Notes: generated by a model not told the origin, from the sequence alone. Shown: positions 1-10,567, counted from the first letter of the stretch. The stretch: DNA of 64,000 nt from Methyloligella sp. (GCA_021604645.1 BQJJ01000003.1:62001-126000), one strand, 5' to 3'. Numbers and translations: made by a program.

Positions 1-446
1 CGTTAACGCGTCAAAACTTACCGCTTTTGCGTGATGATGCGACTGATGAGAATAAATCTGCCAAGGGTGGTTATGTTTTGAAAGAAGCTTCTGGCGAGCG
101 TGATGTGACTTTGATTGGCACAGGCTCTGAAGTTTCTATCGCTATGGACGCTGCTAAAATTCTTGAAGCTGATGGCTTGAAGGTTGCCGTTGTTTCCTTG
201 CCTTGTTGGGAATTGTTTGAAGCTCAATCTTCTGATTATCAATGGAAGGTTCTTGGTGATGCGCCGCGTGTTGGTGTTGAAGCTGCCGTTGAGCAAGGTT
301 GGAGTAAATGGCTCGGATCTAATGGTCAATTTATTGGTATGAACGGCTTTGGTGCTTCTGGTCCCTGGAATGAGTTGTATGAACATTTTGGAATTACAGC
401 TGAAAAAGTTGCTGATGCGGCACGCCGCGTAACTGGCAATGCGTAA
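1..446 (+). CDS. cbbT: Transketolase, C-terminal part (5' end outside window)
   Basis: This is the last ~147 residues of transketolase, the thiamine-diphosphate enzyme that moves two-carbon units between sugar phosphates in the Calvin cycle and pentose phosphate pathway. The frame is open from base 3 and begins with LTRQNLPLLR, the conserved 'ALSRQNLP' region of transketolases, so the TTG at 27 is internal and not a start. The part present is the C-terminal domain (GTGSEVSIAMDAAK, VVSLPCWELFEAQ, GVEAAVEQGWSKW, and a final FG[IA]TAEKV helix). It stops 17 bp before pgk and clearly belongs to the cbb operon that follows. The symbol cbbT is given from context; a housekeeping tkt elsewhere in the genome cannot be excluded. 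Confidence 0.95.
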   Translation, partial: LTRQNLPLLRDDATDENKSAKGGYVLKEASGERDVTLIGTGSEVSIAMDAAKILEADGLKVAVVSLPCWELFEAQSSDYQWKVLGDAPRVGVEAAVEQGWSKWLGSNGQFIGMNGFGASGPWNELYEHFGITAEKVADAARRVTGNA

Positions 447-463
447 GGGGGGAGATTAGATTT

Positions 464-1678
464 ATGACTGAAATGGCATTAGATAAATTAAAAACAATCG
501 ATGATGCAGATGTTGTTGGAAAACGTGTTTTGGTTCGGGCTGATTTAAATGTACCGATGCAGGCAGGTGTCATTTCTGACGCGACACGAATTGAGCGCTT
601 TTTACCGACTGTGCGTGAATTAACAAAACGCGGTGCTCGCGTTGTTATCATGACGCACTTTGGGCGCCCTGGTGGTCAAGTGGACCCCTCCCTATCACTT
701 GCCCCAGTTGCTGAGAAAGTTGCAGAGCTTCTTCCTGGTACTAAGGTGAGTTTTGCTCCTGATTGTATTGGCGAAAAGGCTGAAGCAGTTGTTGCTTCTC
801 TTTCAAACGGTGATGTTGCTGTGTTGGAAAACTTGCGGTTCCATAAAGGTGAGACTGATAATGATCCAGCTTTCATCGCGGAATTGGTTGCGTTAGGTGA
901 TTTGTATGTGAGTGATGCGTTTTCAACGTCTCACAGAGCGCATGCCTCGACTGAAGGTATTGCTCGGCATTTGCCTAGCTTTGCTGGCCCGTTGATGATG
1001 CTTGAAGTAAATGCGCTTAAAACTGCGCTTGAAGCTCCAAAACGGCCTGTGGCAGCTGTTGTTGGCGGTGCGAAAGTTTCGACCAAAATTCAATTGCTGA
1101 CGAACCTTGTTAACAAAGTTGATATGGTGATTGTTGGCGGCGGTATGGCAAATACATTCTTGTTTGCTCAAGGTGTTCAGGTTGGGAAGTCACTTTGTGA
1201 ACCTGACTATATTGATACGGTAGAGGAAATTCTAGGCCGTGCTGCTGAGAGTGGATGCAAGATTGTTTTGCCGACAGATGTTGTTGTTTCAGCTGAATTT
1301 GCTGAAGGGGCTCCAAGCGATGTGGTTGATGTTCATTCTGTACCTGAAGATAAGATGATTTTGGATGCAGGTCCTCAGTCGGTTGCAGGATTGGTTGAGA
1401 AACTTTCTTCTTGCAAAACACTTGTTTGGAATGGCCCACTTGGTGCCTTTGAAATTTCGCCATTTGGTGAAGGAACGTTTGCTTTGGCACGAGCAGCTGC
1501 TCAAGCAACAATTGAAGGTCAGTTAACAACAATTGCTGGTGGTGGTGACACAGTTGCTGCGTTAAATTCAGCAAATGTAACTGATGACTTTACTTATGTC
1601 TCTACAGCTGGAGGAGCATTCCTCGAGTGGTTGGAAGGTCGGGCTTTGCCAGGAGTGGTTGCTCTGACGAGAGACTAA
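464..1678 (+). CDS. pgk: Phosphoglycerate kinase
   Basis: The enzyme phosphorylates 3-phosphoglycerate with ATP, the step that follows RuBisCO in the Calvin cycle (and runs in reverse in glycolysis). The 404 residues match the normal family length. Visible signatures are KRVLVRADLNVPMQ near the N-terminus, THFGRPGG, ENLRFHKGE, the GGAKVSTKI nucleotide-binding segment, VWNGPLGAFE and the C-terminal GGGDTVAAL phosphate loop. The chosen ATG has a strong GGGGGGAG Shine–Dalgarno just upstream; an ATG three codons in is the alternative. It lies 17 bp after transketolase and is probably cotranscribed. A 242-bp spacer (1679–1920) before fba contains a weak GCGCC/GGCG hairpin near 1708–1722 but no convincing terminator. 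Confidence 0.98.
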   Translation: MTEMALDKLKTIDDADVVGKRVLVRADLNVPMQAGVISDATRIERFLPTVRELTKRGARVVIMTHFGRPGGQVDPSLSLAPVAEKVAELLPGTKVSFAPDCIGEKAEAVVASLSNGDVAVLENLRFHKGETDNDPAFIAELVALGDLYVSDAFSTSHRAHASTEGIARHLPSFAGPLMMLEVNALKTALEAPKRPVAAVVGGAKVSTKIQLLTNLVNKVDMVIVGGGMANTFLFAQGVQVGKSLCEPDYIDTVEEILGRAAESGCKIVLPTDVVVSAEFAEGAPSDVVDVHSVPEDKMILDAGPQSVAGLVEKLSSCKTLVWNGPLGAFEISPFGEGTFALARAAAQATIEGQLTTIAGGGDTVAALNSANVTDDFTYVSTAGGAFLEWLEGRALPGVVALTRD

Positions 1679-1920
1679 TAAACTAGACTAAAACTTAAAA
1701 TAACTAAGCGCCCATATAGGCGATAATTTTAAACGATAGAAAAAAAGAGACTATGTTTTTTAGGTGAAATGCTGGGTTTTTGAGAGCTGATGATTGCTGA
1801 TTTTAACTGAGAGCTGTATTCAAACCAAAGTGTTTTAAAACACGATTAGAAACATCATGATCTTAACATTTAAGATTAGAGCCACATTAAAGAAATAAAA
1901 GATTTAGGAGTTAAATTGAA

Positions 1921-2988
1921 ATGGCTAGAATTACATTAAGACAATTACTTGATTATGCCGCCGAGCAAGACTTTGGCGTGCCTGCTTTTAACATTAATAA
2001 CATGGAGCAGGGTCAAGCAATTATGGATGCTGCCCAAAAATGTAATGCGCCTGTGATTATTCAAGCCAGTCGTGGTGCACGTGGTTACGCGCATGACATT
2101 ATGCTTGCGAATATGATTGACGCTCTGGATAAGATTTATCCTGATGTACCTTTATGTATGCACCAAGACCACGGCAATAATGCTGCGACTTGTTTGTCTG
2201 CTATTCAGCATGGATTTACATCTGTGATGATGGACGGCTCTTTACAAGAAGATGCGTGTACTCCAGCTGATTATGATTATAACGCTGGAATTACAAAGAC
2301 AGTTTCTGACCTTGCGCACATGGTTGGTGCGTCTGTTGAAGGTGAGCTTGGGTGTCTTGGTTCGTTAGAGACAGGTAAAGGCGAAGCTGAAGATGGTCAC
2401 GGGTTTGAAGGTGAACTTGATAAAGACCAACTCTTAACAGACCCTGAAGAGGCTGTTCAATTTGTGACCGAGACAAAAGTTGATGCGCTTGCTGTTGCGA
2501 TTGGTACGTCTCACGGTGCTTACAAATTTACACGTCCGCCTACAGGCGACATTCTTTCAATTGATACAATTGCTGAAATTCACAAGCGCTTGCCGAACAC
2601 TCACATTGTGATGCATGGCTCATCGTCTGTTCCGCAAGACTTGCAAGATATCATCAATGAGTTTGGTGGTGAGATGCCGCAAACTTATGGTGTGCCAGTC
2701 GAAGAAATCGTGAAGGGTATCAAATATGGTGTTCGTAAAGTGAACATTGATACTGATCTTCGTATGGCTGCAACTGGTGCAATGCGCAAAGTTGCAATGA
2801 CTAAGAAAACAGAATTTGACCCTCGTAAATTTCTATTGCCAGCTCGTGAAGCTATGCAAAAAGTTTGTGAGGATCGCTTTGAGGCATTTGGTACCTCCGG
2901 CCATGCCTCTAAAATTAAAGCAATCCCTATGGCTGATATGGCAAAACGCTACAGCTCGGGTGAGCTTGATCCGGTAACAGCATCTTAA
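1921..2988 (+). CDS. cbbA: Class II fructose-1,6-bisphosphate aldolase, Calvin-cycle type
   Basis: This zinc-dependent aldolase condenses dihydroxyacetone phosphate with glyceraldehyde 3-phosphate or erythrose 4-phosphate in the cytoplasm; the Calvin-type (CbbA) enzymes make both fructose and sedoheptulose bisphosphates. The 355-residue length fits. Visible features are the start [24 protein letters not shown], the metal-binding CMHQDHGNN segment, [34 protein letters not shown] and [15 protein letters not shown]. The ATG follows the SD AGGAG at about 1906. It sits between pgk and the RuBisCO genes in the same orientation. Activity on sedoheptulose bisphosphate is inferred from the family and the operon. 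Confidence 0.97.
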   Translation: MARITLRQLLDYAAEQDFGVPAFNINNMEQGQAIMDAAQKCNAPVIIQASRGARGYAHDIMLANMIDALDKIYPDVPLCMHQDHGNNAATCLSAIQHGFTSVMMDGSLQEDACTPADYDYNAGITKTVSDLAHMVGASVEGELGCLGSLETGKGEAEDGHGFEGELDKDQLLTDPEEAVQFVTETKVDALAVAIGTSHGAYKFTRPPTGDILSIDTIAEIHKRLPNTHIVMHGSSSVPQDLQDIINEFGGEMPQTYGVPVEEIVKGIKYGVRKVNIDTDLRMAATGAMRKVAMTKKTEFDPRKFLLPAREAMQKVCEDRFEAFGTSGHASKIKAIPMADMAKRYSSGELDPVTAS

Positions 2989-2998
2989 ATGATGGTTT

Positions 2999-3026
2999 GG
3001 TCTAGTGACCTTAGTGTTGCTAGACC
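2999..3026 (+). promoter_or_regulatory. Stem-loop between fba and cbbL
   Basis: GGTCTAG (2999–3005) and CTAGACC (3020–3026) form a 7-bp inverted repeat with a 14-nt loop, and a CCCTTTAAGGG palindrome follows directly. There is no U-tract, so it is more likely an mRNA processing or stability element than a factor-independent terminator. The role is inferred only from its position in a 151-bp spacer before cbbL. Confidence 0.35.
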
Positions 3027-3121
3027 CCCTTTAAGGGATCCGCCATTTAAAAAGGTGCCAAAACAAGAGATCTTAATGTCACGTTTGTCTTAGGCCTTAT
3101 TTGGGAGTGAGACAGACTTAA

Positions 3122-4600
<1,479 letters not shown>

Positions 4601-4622
4601 TTTATTGAGAGGAGACTAGACT

Positions 4623-5060
4623 ATGCCAATGTCTAACCCCGGTAATCGGGTTACTCAGGGACAATTTTCATTCCTGCCTGACCTGACTGATGAGCAAATT
4701 ACCGCTCAAATTAAATATGCCCTTAAAAATGACTGGGCTGTAAATATTGAATATACCGATGACCCACATCCCCGTAATACATATTGGGAAATGTACGGTA
4801 TGCCAATGTTTGACCTGAAAGACCCAGCTGGGATCTTGATGGAAATTAACGAGTGCCGGAAAACATTCCCGGATATGTACATTCGTGTAACAGCGTTTGA
4901 TAACACTCATGGTTGGGAAGCACCTCGCATGTCATACATTGTGAACCGTCCTTCTACTGAGCCTGGCTTTAATTTAGTTCGCACAGATCGTGTGGGCCGG
5001 AATCAAGGTTACTCAATTGTGTCTTACGCAAGTAACAAGCCTGAAGGCGAACGCCCATAA
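4623..5060 (+). CDS. cbbS: RuBisCO small subunit, red-type
   Basis: This subunit caps the L8 core of form I RuBisCO to give the L8S8 holoenzyme. At 145 residues it has the C-terminal extension typical of red-type small subunits, which forms the beta-hairpin in the central channel. Recognisable segments are TQGQFSFLPDLTDEQI, NDWAVNIEYTDDPHPRN, YWEMYGMPMFDLKD, ECRKTFPDMYIRVTAFDNTHGWE and SYIVNRP. The SD GAGAGGAG lies 8 nt before the ATG. It is tightly coupled to cbbL and separated from cbbX by a 106-bp spacer that carries a strong stem-loop. Confidence 0.98.
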   Translation: MPMSNPGNRVTQGQFSFLPDLTDEQITAQIKYALKNDWAVNIEYTDDPHPRNTYWEMYGMPMFDLKDPAGILMEINECRKTFPDMYIRVTAFDNTHGWEAPRMSYIVNRPSTEPGFNLVRTDRVGRNQGYSIVSYASNKPEGERP

Positions 5061-5084
5061 GGCACGCCTTTTAAATATAAGAAC

Positions 5085-5110
5085 CGGTGGCAGGTTAGTC
5101 CCTGCCACCG
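5085..5110 (+). promoter_or_regulatory. Strong stem-loop in the cbbS–cbbX spacer
   Basis: CGGTGGCAGG (5085–5094) pairs perfectly with CCTGCCACCG (5101–5110) around a 6-nt loop. The following sequence is C-rich with no run of T, so it is not a classical intrinsic terminator. The position, just after the highly expressed cbbLS pair and before the low-abundance activase gene, suggests a 3'-end stabiliser or partial attenuator that sets the ratio of RuBisCO to CbbX. That role is inference. Confidence 0.55.
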
Positions 5111-5166
5111 CCTCCCCAGGTTTCTAAGTTAGAAGGCCTCTAGTTATTTATGAATGTGATGAAGAT

Positions 5167-6147
5167 ATGAGTGATACTGAGACAACTGAAGACGAACAAG
5201 AATTTGAAAAATTACCTGATGATGCAGCTGTAGATCTACAAGCTGAATTTGAGAAATCTCAGGTACAGGAAGTTTTAGATAAGCTTGATAAAGAGCTGGT
5301 TGGACTTGTGCCTGTTAAAACGCGCATTAAAGAGATTGCAGCGCTTTTGTTAGTTGACCGTCTACGCCGACGTTTTAGTCTGACATCTGAAACACCAACA
5401 CTACACATGAACTTTACCGGCAACCCTGGTACTGGCAAGACCACAGTGGCTTTGCGGATGGCTGAGATTTTACACCGTCTTGGTTATGTGCGTGAGGGGC
5501 ACCTTGTTTCTGTGACGCGTGATGATTTGGTTGGTCAATATATTGGTCACACGGCTCCTAAGACGAAGGCTGTTATTAAAAAGGCCATGGGCGGCGTTCT
5601 CTTTATTGATGAGGCTTATTATCTTTATAAGCCTGAGAATGAACGCGATTATGGCGGCGAATCTATTGAGATCTTATTGCAAGTGATGGAAAATCACCGT
5701 GATGATTTGGTGGTTATTCTAGCTGGCTACAAAGATAAGATGGATAGGTTTTTTGAAAGTAATCCAGGTATGCGCTCACGGATTGCACACCATCTCGATT
5801 TTCCTGATTATTCTGCAGATGAACTTGAACAAATCGCTGATTTAATGCTCAAAGAGCAAAGCTATCAACTTAGTGATTGCGCTAGGCAAGCTTTGAGTGA
5901 ATATATTCCCATTCGTATGGAACTTTCGCATTTTGCGAATGCGCGTTCTATTCGAAATGCTCTTGACCGTGCGCGGTTGAGGCAAGCGAACCGTTTGTTT
6001 GCTTCTCGGGATAAAGCTTTGAAAAAAGAAGACTTAATCACTCTTAGAGAAGAAGACTTCCGCGCTAGCCGAGTTTTTCTTGATGGCAAGTTAGACGGCG
6101 ACCCTGCGGATGGCATCATGAATGAGATGTCTTTTGAAGAAAAATAA
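5167..6147 (+). CDS. cbbX: CbbX, red-type RuBisCO activase (AAA+)
   Basis: CbbX is a hexameric AAA+ motor that removes inhibitory sugar phosphates from red-type RuBisCO by transiently pulling on the C-terminus of CbbL. The protein has 326 residues. Walker A is GNPGTGKTT (about residues 85–93), Walker B is [11 protein letters not shown] (about 144–154), followed by sensor/arginine-finger segments [22 protein letters not shown] and [17 protein letters not shown]. The N-terminal ~25 residues are acidic and variable. It is the third gene of the cbbLSX set. Known CbbX proteins are activated by ribulose bisphosphate; the pore loop IGHTAPKT is present here. Confidence 0.97.
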   Translation: MSDTETTEDEQEFEKLPDDAAVDLQAEFEKSQVQEVLDKLDKELVGLVPVKTRIKEIAALLLVDRLRRRFSLTSETPTLHMNFTGNPGTGKTTVALRMAEILHRLGYVREGHLVSVTRDDLVGQYIGHTAPKTKAVIKKAMGGVLFIDEAYYLYKPENERDYGGESIEILLQVMENHRDDLVVILAGYKDKMDRFFESNPGMRSRIAHHLDFPDYSADELEQIADLMLKEQSYQLSDCARQALSEYIPIRMELSHFANARSIRNALDRARLRQANRLFASRDKALKKEDLITLREEDFRASRVFLDGKLDGDPADGIMNEMSFEEK

Positions 6148-6171
6148 ATATTAACAAAGAGAATATTGCTT

Positions 6172-6840
6172 ATGTCACACAATGAGATCCTGATTGCCCC
6201 GTCTATTCTTTCTGCTGATTTTGCTCGCCTTGGTGAAGAGGTGAAAGCGATTGATGAGGCGGGGTGTGATTGGGTTCATGTTGATGTGATGGATGGTCAT
6301 TTTGTGCCGAACTTAACTTTTGGTCCTTGTATTGTGGAGGCTATTCGCCCCTATACAAAAAAGGTGATGGATGTGCATTTGATGATTGCGCCGGCGGACC
6401 CTTATTTGGAAGCGTTTGTTAAAGCTGGTTCTGATATTGTGACGGTTCATGCTGAAGCGGGGCCGCATCTTGATCGCTCTTTGCAATTTATTCGCTCATT
6501 AGGTGCGAAAGCCGGTGTTTCACTGAACCCATCAACACCTGAAAGCGTGATTGAATATGTGCTTGATAAGGTTGACCTTATTTTGGTGATGACTGTGAAC
6601 CCAGGATTTGGTGGGCAAAGCTTTATTGAGAGCCAATGTCAGAAAATTCGTAATATTCGCAAAATGATTGGTGACCGGCCAATTCACCTTGAAGTTGATG
6701 GGGGGGTGAACCCGTCTACTGTTGCTATGGTTGCGGAAGCTGGAGCGAATGCTTTGGTTGCTGGTTCTGGTGTGTTTAAAGGCGGTAAATATAAAGAAAA
6801 TATTGAAGCCATTCGCGCTGGAGCGCTTGCAGCTCGGTAA
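6172..6840 (+). CDS. rpe: Ribulose-phosphate 3-epimerase
   Basis: This TIM-barrel enzyme interconverts ribulose 5-phosphate and xylulose 5-phosphate, regenerating the CO2 acceptor. Signatures visible are [16 protein letters not shown], the metal-binding [44 protein letters not shown] and [12 protein letters not shown]. The ATG at 6172 is preferred because it opens directly on [13 protein letters not shown]; a TTG six bases upstream would add only two residues. It lies 24 bp after cbbX within the operon and is the gene called cbbE in other Calvin-cycle clusters. Confidence 0.97.
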   Translation: MSHNEILIAPSILSADFARLGEEVKAIDEAGCDWVHVDVMDGHFVPNLTFGPCIVEAIRPYTKKVMDVHLMIAPADPYLEAFVKAGSDIVTVHAEAGPHLDRSLQFIRSLGAKAGVSLNPSTPESVIEYVLDKVDLILVMTVNPGFGGQSFIESQCQKIRNIRKMIGDRPIHLEVDGGVNPSTVAMVAEAGANALVAGSGVFKGGKYKENIEAIRAGALAAR

Positions 6841-6918
6841 ATTTACACAAAGCCCTTCAAGGGCGTTCTGTATTTAGCATTTGCACTTTCATTTTAGCTT
6901 TGTGGGAAATTACGATTA

Positions 6919-7617
6919 ATGAGTGAAAAAACATCACAAAAAGAATGGCCGAAGGCTGTTATTATGGATCTTGATGGCACTTTAATTGATAGCGCGCCTG
7001 ACATAGCACGGGCCCTGAATTGTGCTTTTGAAGATGAAGGTTTGTCCCCTTTTACACTTGATGAAGTGCGTTTCATGATCGGTGGTGGTGTTCCCAAATT
7101 GGTTGAACGTGCGTTTGACGCGCGGAACATGACACATGATGAAAAAGAGCAAGCCATTATTGATGGTGTTTTGAAGCATTATACTGAAGCGCCGGTTGAT
7201 AACACTGTGATTTATGAAGGCGTTGAGCATGTGCTTAGTACATTACGGGCACGAGGCCTTAAAGTTGGGCTCTGCACGAACAAGCCGCAAGACATCACTG
7301 AAGTGGCACTTGGTCAGTTAAATATGACTGCATATTTTGATGCGATCGTTGGTGGTACTGCAGATACAAAACGCAAACCAGACCCTGAGACGCTTAAGAT
7401 GTGCGCTGATCAATTAGGGGTTGATGTGGATGACTGCTTACTTGTCGGAGATAGCGGCGCTGATCGTGGTGCTGCTGAAGCACTGGAAATGACGGTTTTC
7501 TTAGTTGAATATGGTTATTGCAAAACGCCGGTTTCTGAACTGAAGCCTGATGGTGTATTGGATAAGATGTCTGATTTACTCAAGATTTTATTTCCACTAG
7601 AGAGTTTCTCTTCTTGA
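6919..7617 (+). CDS. cbbZ: Phosphoglycolate phosphatase (HAD family)
   Basis: The enzyme dephosphorylates 2-phosphoglycolate made by the oxygenase activity of RuBisCO. It is a 232-residue HAD hydrolase: motif I DLDGTLIDSAPD near residue 16, motif II in GLCTNKPQ, motif III lysine in KRKPDPETL, and motif IV LLVGDSGADRGAA. A cap domain lies between motifs I and II (FMIGGGVPKLVERA is typical of Gph/CbbZ). It follows rpe by 78 bp; that gap holds a small GCCCTT/AAGGGC palindrome at 6852–6864 without a T-run, so read-through is likely. Placement after RuBisCO supports the photorespiratory salvage role. Confidence 0.95.
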   Translation: MSEKTSQKEWPKAVIMDLDGTLIDSAPDIARALNCAFEDEGLSPFTLDEVRFMIGGGVPKLVERAFDARNMTHDEKEQAIIDGVLKHYTEAPVDNTVIYEGVEHVLSTLRARGLKVGLCTNKPQDITEVALGQLNMTAYFDAIVGGTADTKRKPDPETLKMCADQLGVDVDDCLLVGDSGADRGAAEALEMTVFLVEYGYCKTPVSELKPDGVLDKMSDLLKILFPLESFSS

Positions 7618-7670
7618 TAAATTTATTGGAACTCTCTTGTTGTTTTTTGGCGTTCCTTACTTAGTGAATA

Positions 7671-7734
7671 CTTCAGTTGCCCACGAGCAACCGTACTTTC
7701 CCAAAACCGGGAACCACTTTTAGGCGGAACGCAC
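7671..7734. repeat. Dispersed palindromic element, copy 1
   Basis: The element has two parts. The first is the hairpin GTTGC-CCACGA-GCAAC followed by CGTAC. The second is a CCAAAACC…TTTTAGGCGGAACGCAC segment that can pair on itself. The same two-part sequence recurs at about 8761–8862, 27577–27645 (first part only, twice) and 47781–47897. This copy ends 27 bp before the cbbY start codon. Confidence 0.6.
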
Positions 7735-7761
7735 TATATGAAGTTGTGAGAGGATAACTCT

Positions 7762-8463
7762 ATGTTGGAAGCTTTGCTTTTTGACGTTGACGGTACGTTG
7801 GCGGAAACAGAAGAAGTGCACCGAACCGCGTTTAACGAGGCATTTGTGCAGGCGGGGTTGGATTGGCATTGGGACCAAGCACTTTATCATGAATTGTTGA
7901 GTGTGACCGGTGGTAAAGAGCGCATTCTTTTCCATGTACAACGTGCCGGATTAGAGACCACTTTTTTCACGCAGAATTATATTGCTAAGCTTCATGCTCA
8001 AAAAACTGAGAATTATGTAGCCATGATGGATGAGGGGCGAATTGAACTTCGTCCTGGAATTAAAACTCTGATTGAAGATGCAAGACAAGCGGGCATTCGG
8101 CTTGCCATAACGACAACGACCAGTCATGTGAATGTTGAACGGTTATTAAAAGCGACAATTGGGCCGCATGCTCTTGAGTGGTTTGAGGTCTATGCGACGG
8201 GTGATCGTGTGCCGCGTAAGAAACCGGATCCTGCGATTTATCAATTGGCTTTGGATGAGTTGAACTTGCCTGCGTCTTCATGCTTGGCGATTGAAGATGC
8301 TGCTCAAGGATTGGCTTCTTCACTCGGGGCTGGTGTTGCGACCATTATCACTGAGAGCTCATATTCTGCTGGTCAGAATTTTGATGGGGCTTTGAAAATT
8401 TACGCAGAGACTGATGAACGGCCAACATTGGCTGATTTGCAAGGTTTGTTTGAAACGGTTTAA
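7762..8463 (+). CDS. cbbY: CbbY-type HAD phosphatase (xylulose-1,5-bisphosphate phosphatase)
   Basis: CbbY proteins remove xylulose 1,5-bisphosphate, a misfire product that inhibits RuBisCO. The 233-residue protein has HAD motif I as DVDGTLAETEEVHR (residues ~9–22), the CbbY-like cap with SVTGGKERI, motif II AITTTTSHVN, motif III KKPDPAIYQLAL and motif IV AIEDAAQGLASSLGAG. The ATG has GAGAGGATAAC upstream. It is the last gene of the Calvin cluster, separated from cbbZ by 144 bp that contain a palindromic repeat, so it may have its own control. Two HAD phosphatases side by side (cbbZ, cbbY) fit a dedicated metabolite-repair module for RuBisCO. Confidence 0.92.
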   Translation: MLEALLFDVDGTLAETEEVHRTAFNEAFVQAGLDWHWDQALYHELLSVTGGKERILFHVQRAGLETTFFTQNYIAKLHAQKTENYVAMMDEGRIELRPGIKTLIEDARQAGIRLAITTTTSHVNVERLLKATIGPHALEWFEVYATGDRVPRKKPDPAIYQLALDELNLPASSCLAIEDAAQGLASSLGAGVATIITESSYSAGQNFDGALKIYAETDERPTLADLQGLFETV

Positions 8464-8876
8464 AGCGGGATTTTTGCTTTTAATAATTGTTCTCAAGCAG
8501 ACTTTCAGAAGTCTTGTTTAACGTTAAATCATTAAATTTCTTAGGTTTTATTTTTTCTTTATTGAAAATTCAGGCATTTTACACTCACTTTTGATCACGT
8601 TCGGGAGAGAGTGTCTTATTCTGCTTGATCGTCTTTTTTTGTCGTGCTTTTCTAATATATATGCAGCTTTGCGAATTTATGAGTGTTTCTATTAATAACT
8701 CTATGGATTTTATGCTGCCCTTTCAGATGTAGAGATGTTAAATAAACCTATCTCTATTAATGCGCTTCAGATGCCCACTTTTTTGAAGCGCCTTCAGGTT
8801 GCCTACTAGCAACCGGCGCGGCATCCGCGCAGCCCAAAGCCGAATTTATTTTTGGGTGAAACACATTAGGTATTGT
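8464..8876. other. Intergenic region cbbY–soxX
   Basis: The stretch of 413 bp has no credible gene. The first 290 bp are AT-rich, with a loose AGACTT/AAGTCT inverted repeat near 8500 and no obvious T-run terminator. The last ~100 bp are a copy of the dispersed palindromic element. A soxXA promoter should lie here, but I cannot place -35/-10 boxes with confidence. Confidence 0.5.
8761..8862. repeat. Dispersed palindromic element, copy 2
   Basis: This copy begins GCGCTTCAGATGCCCAC, then has the hairpin GGTTGC-CTACTA-GCAACC (within 8798–8815), a GC-rich insert, and the second half GCCGAATTTATTTTTGGGTGAAACAC. It ends about 14 bp before the soxX ATG. In the soxX frame it is open from 8799 and would encode MPTSNRR…, the same LPTSNR-like peptide as the copy at 27.6 kb, but it more likely forms the 5' untranslated region. 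Confidence 0.6.
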
Positions 8877-9473
8877 ATGACGAACTCTATTGCGCAAAAA
8901 TTTAATTTGCTTGCTCAATTTTTAAGAGCGCCTTTTTGTATGTCTTTGCGGCTATGTATGATTTTATTGATAACCCCTGTATTGGTGACTTCAATTTGGG
9001 CATTGGATTTGAACGCCGCAGAAAAGGCGACTAAAAAAAGCGAAAAAAAGACCTCTAAATTAGTTGAATATGAAATTTTCAATCTCATCCAATCAAAGTC
9101 TATTCCTAAGCCTTTGGCTGGAAAAAAAGGGAATTGGAAGCGAGGGGAGGCTTTAATCCTTGATATTGCCAAGGGAAATTGTCTTCAATGTCATAGAATT
9201 GATCAATTTCATGAAAAGGCTAAGAAAAATCCAGATGTTTATGGCAATATGGGGGAAATTGGACCGTCACTTGATGGTGTGGCTTCGCGCTATCAGGATA
9301 GCCAGTTAAGGCTGATATTGGTGAATGCGAAGCTTGTTTTTCCTGAAACTATTATGCCTGCTTATTATCGGATTGATGGATTGACCCGAGTGGATGATGA
9401 ATATTTAGATAAACCGATTATGAGTGCTCAGGATATTGAAGATATTTTGAGTTTTTTGATGAAATTAAAATAG
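8877..9473 (+). CDS. soxX: SoxX, monohaem cytochrome c subunit of SoxXA
   Basis: SoxX pairs with SoxA in the periplasm; SoxXA oxidatively couples thiosulfate to the carrier SoxYZ at the start of the Sox pathway. The 198-residue protein has an N-terminal hydrophobic segment (MSLRLCMILLITPVLVTSIWA), a single haem site CLQCH, then GEIGPSLDGVASRYQD, a MPAYYRIDGLTRV segment supplying the distal methionine, and the C-terminal QDIEDILSFLMKLK typical of SoxX. The ATG at 8877 is used; an ATG at 8940 starts directly at the signal peptide and is a good alternative. An extension back to 8799 would only translate a palindromic repeat. soxA follows after 10 bp. Confidence 0.9.
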   Translation: MTNSIAQKFNLLAQFLRAPFCMSLRLCMILLITPVLVTSIWALDLNAAEKATKKSEKKTSKLVEYEIFNLIQSKSIPKPLAGKKGNWKRGEALILDIAKGNCLQCHRIDQFHEKAKKNPDVYGNMGEIGPSLDGVASRYQDSQLRLILVNAKLVFPETIMPAYYRIDGLTRVDDEYLDKPIMSAQDIEDILSFLMKLK

Positions 9474-9483
9474 GGCCGTTAAG

Positions 9484-10386
9484 TTGAATTTTTGTTCTCA
9501 ACATTGCCGTACATGCTTTGCTGGAATTCGCATTTGTGATTTCTCGGTTTTTCGCCGTTTACTGAGTGTTTTTAGTTTTATGATGGTTGTCTGGTTCATG
9601 ACCGTTTTCATGTGGTCTATGGTGGCTTTTGCTGGAAATGGACGGGATAAATCTATAGTTCCGCGCGATAAAACGAACCCGTTATCTAATCTTTGGTCTG
9701 GATATTATTATGCGAAGAAAGACATACAGGGCTTACAAGAGAATAGACAAGAAAACCCCGGATTTAAATATATTACTGAGGGTGCTCAATTGTGGGAACA
9801 AAAGGTTGGTCTGCGCAATAAGTCCTGCGCGAAATGTCATGGGAAGCCTAGCGTTTCTATGGGAGAGGCGGGGGCCCGCTATCCGCAATATTATGCCCCC
9901 TTTAAGCGTCTTATTAATCTGGAGCAGCGGATTAATCTTTGCCGGAAAAATTACCAAGGGGCTAAAAGTTTTGAATATGAAAGCCGTGAGCTGTTATCTT
10001 TAACGACATTTGTCCGCTCTCAGGCGAGGAATAGACCTGTGCGTGTGAAGGTTGATGGATTTGCTAAAGATTTTTTTGAAAGAGGTAAGGCGTTTTACTA
10101 TCAACGGCGCGGACAGCTTGATATGTCATGTGCGAATTGTCATGAAAATAATTATGGCAAACAATTGCGTTCGACGCTTTTGAGCCAGGGGCAGGCAAAT
10201 GGTTTTCCGAGTTACCGTGTTGCCTGGCAAAAGGTTGGTTCTCTGCATCGTCGTTTTCAAGGATGTAATAAACTTGTGCGGGCTAAACCCTATGCGTTGG
10301 GGGCTGAGTATTATGTGAATTTGGAGCTCTATCTGAACTGGCGTGGTGCCGGACTTGAAGTTGAAACGCCAGCTGTACGTGATTAG
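9484..10386 (+). CDS. soxA: SoxA, dihaem cytochrome c subunit of SoxXA
   Basis: SoxA carries the catalytic site of SoxXA, which links thiosulfate to SoxYZ. The protein has a long N-terminus ending in a signal peptide (MMVVWFMTVFMWSMVAFA), two haem motifs CAKCH (about residue 114) and CANCH (about 217), and the C-terminal active-site cysteine in FQGCNKLVRAKPYALG, the position that carries the persulfide in characterised SoxA. LELYLNWRGAGLEVETPAVR is the usual ending. The start is uncertain: TTG 9484 has AGGG 8 nt upstream, inside the soxX stop region; ATG 9580 would begin at the signal-peptide core. No soxYZ, soxB or soxCD is visible on either side. Confidence 0.9.
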   Translation: MNFCSQHCRTCFAGIRICDFSVFRRLLSVFSFMMVVWFMTVFMWSMVAFAGNGRDKSIVPRDKTNPLSNLWSGYYYAKKDIQGLQENRQENPGFKYITEGAQLWEQKVGLRNKSCAKCHGKPSVSMGEAGARYPQYYAPFKRLINLEQRINLCRKNYQGAKSFEYESRELLSLTTFVRSQARNRPVRVKVDGFAKDFFERGKAFYYQRRGQLDMSCANCHENNYGKQLRSTLLSQGQANGFPSYRVAWQKVGSLHRRFQGCNKLVRAKPYALGAEYYVNLELYLNWRGAGLEVETPAVRD

Positions 10387-10510
10387 GGGCTAAACTACAG
10401 GCCTAAGAGTACCAAAGGCCACTTATTAAATTGGTATCAGTAGAACAGAGCATCTTGGCCCAGAGATGTATGGACGAAAAGTTGGGTTGTGGATTTTTTA
10501 AATTGGGTTT

Positions 10511-10540
10511 AGACCCTCTTCTAATATTAGAAGGTCTTTT
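10511..10540 (+). terminator. Probable terminator/attenuator after soxXA
   Basis: AGACC plus TTCTAAT on the left pair with ATTAGAA plus GGTCT on the right, with a 3-nt bulge on the left arm, followed by TTTTG. It lies between soxA and ccdA, so it could end the soxXA message or partly attenuate into ccdA. Confidence 0.5.
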
Positions 10541-10567
10541 GTGAGAGACATTTCTTAGGAGCATTTA

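Noticed and set aside
1110-1574. A 154-codon minus-strand frame inside pgk
   Set aside because: Its Gln/His/Leu-rich composition is typical of the antisense of a real gene, and pgk is unambiguous.
8799-8876. An N-terminal extension of SoxX starting at 8799
   Set aside because: It would translate the palindromic repeat ahead of the signal peptide; ATG 8877 or 8940 fits the family better.
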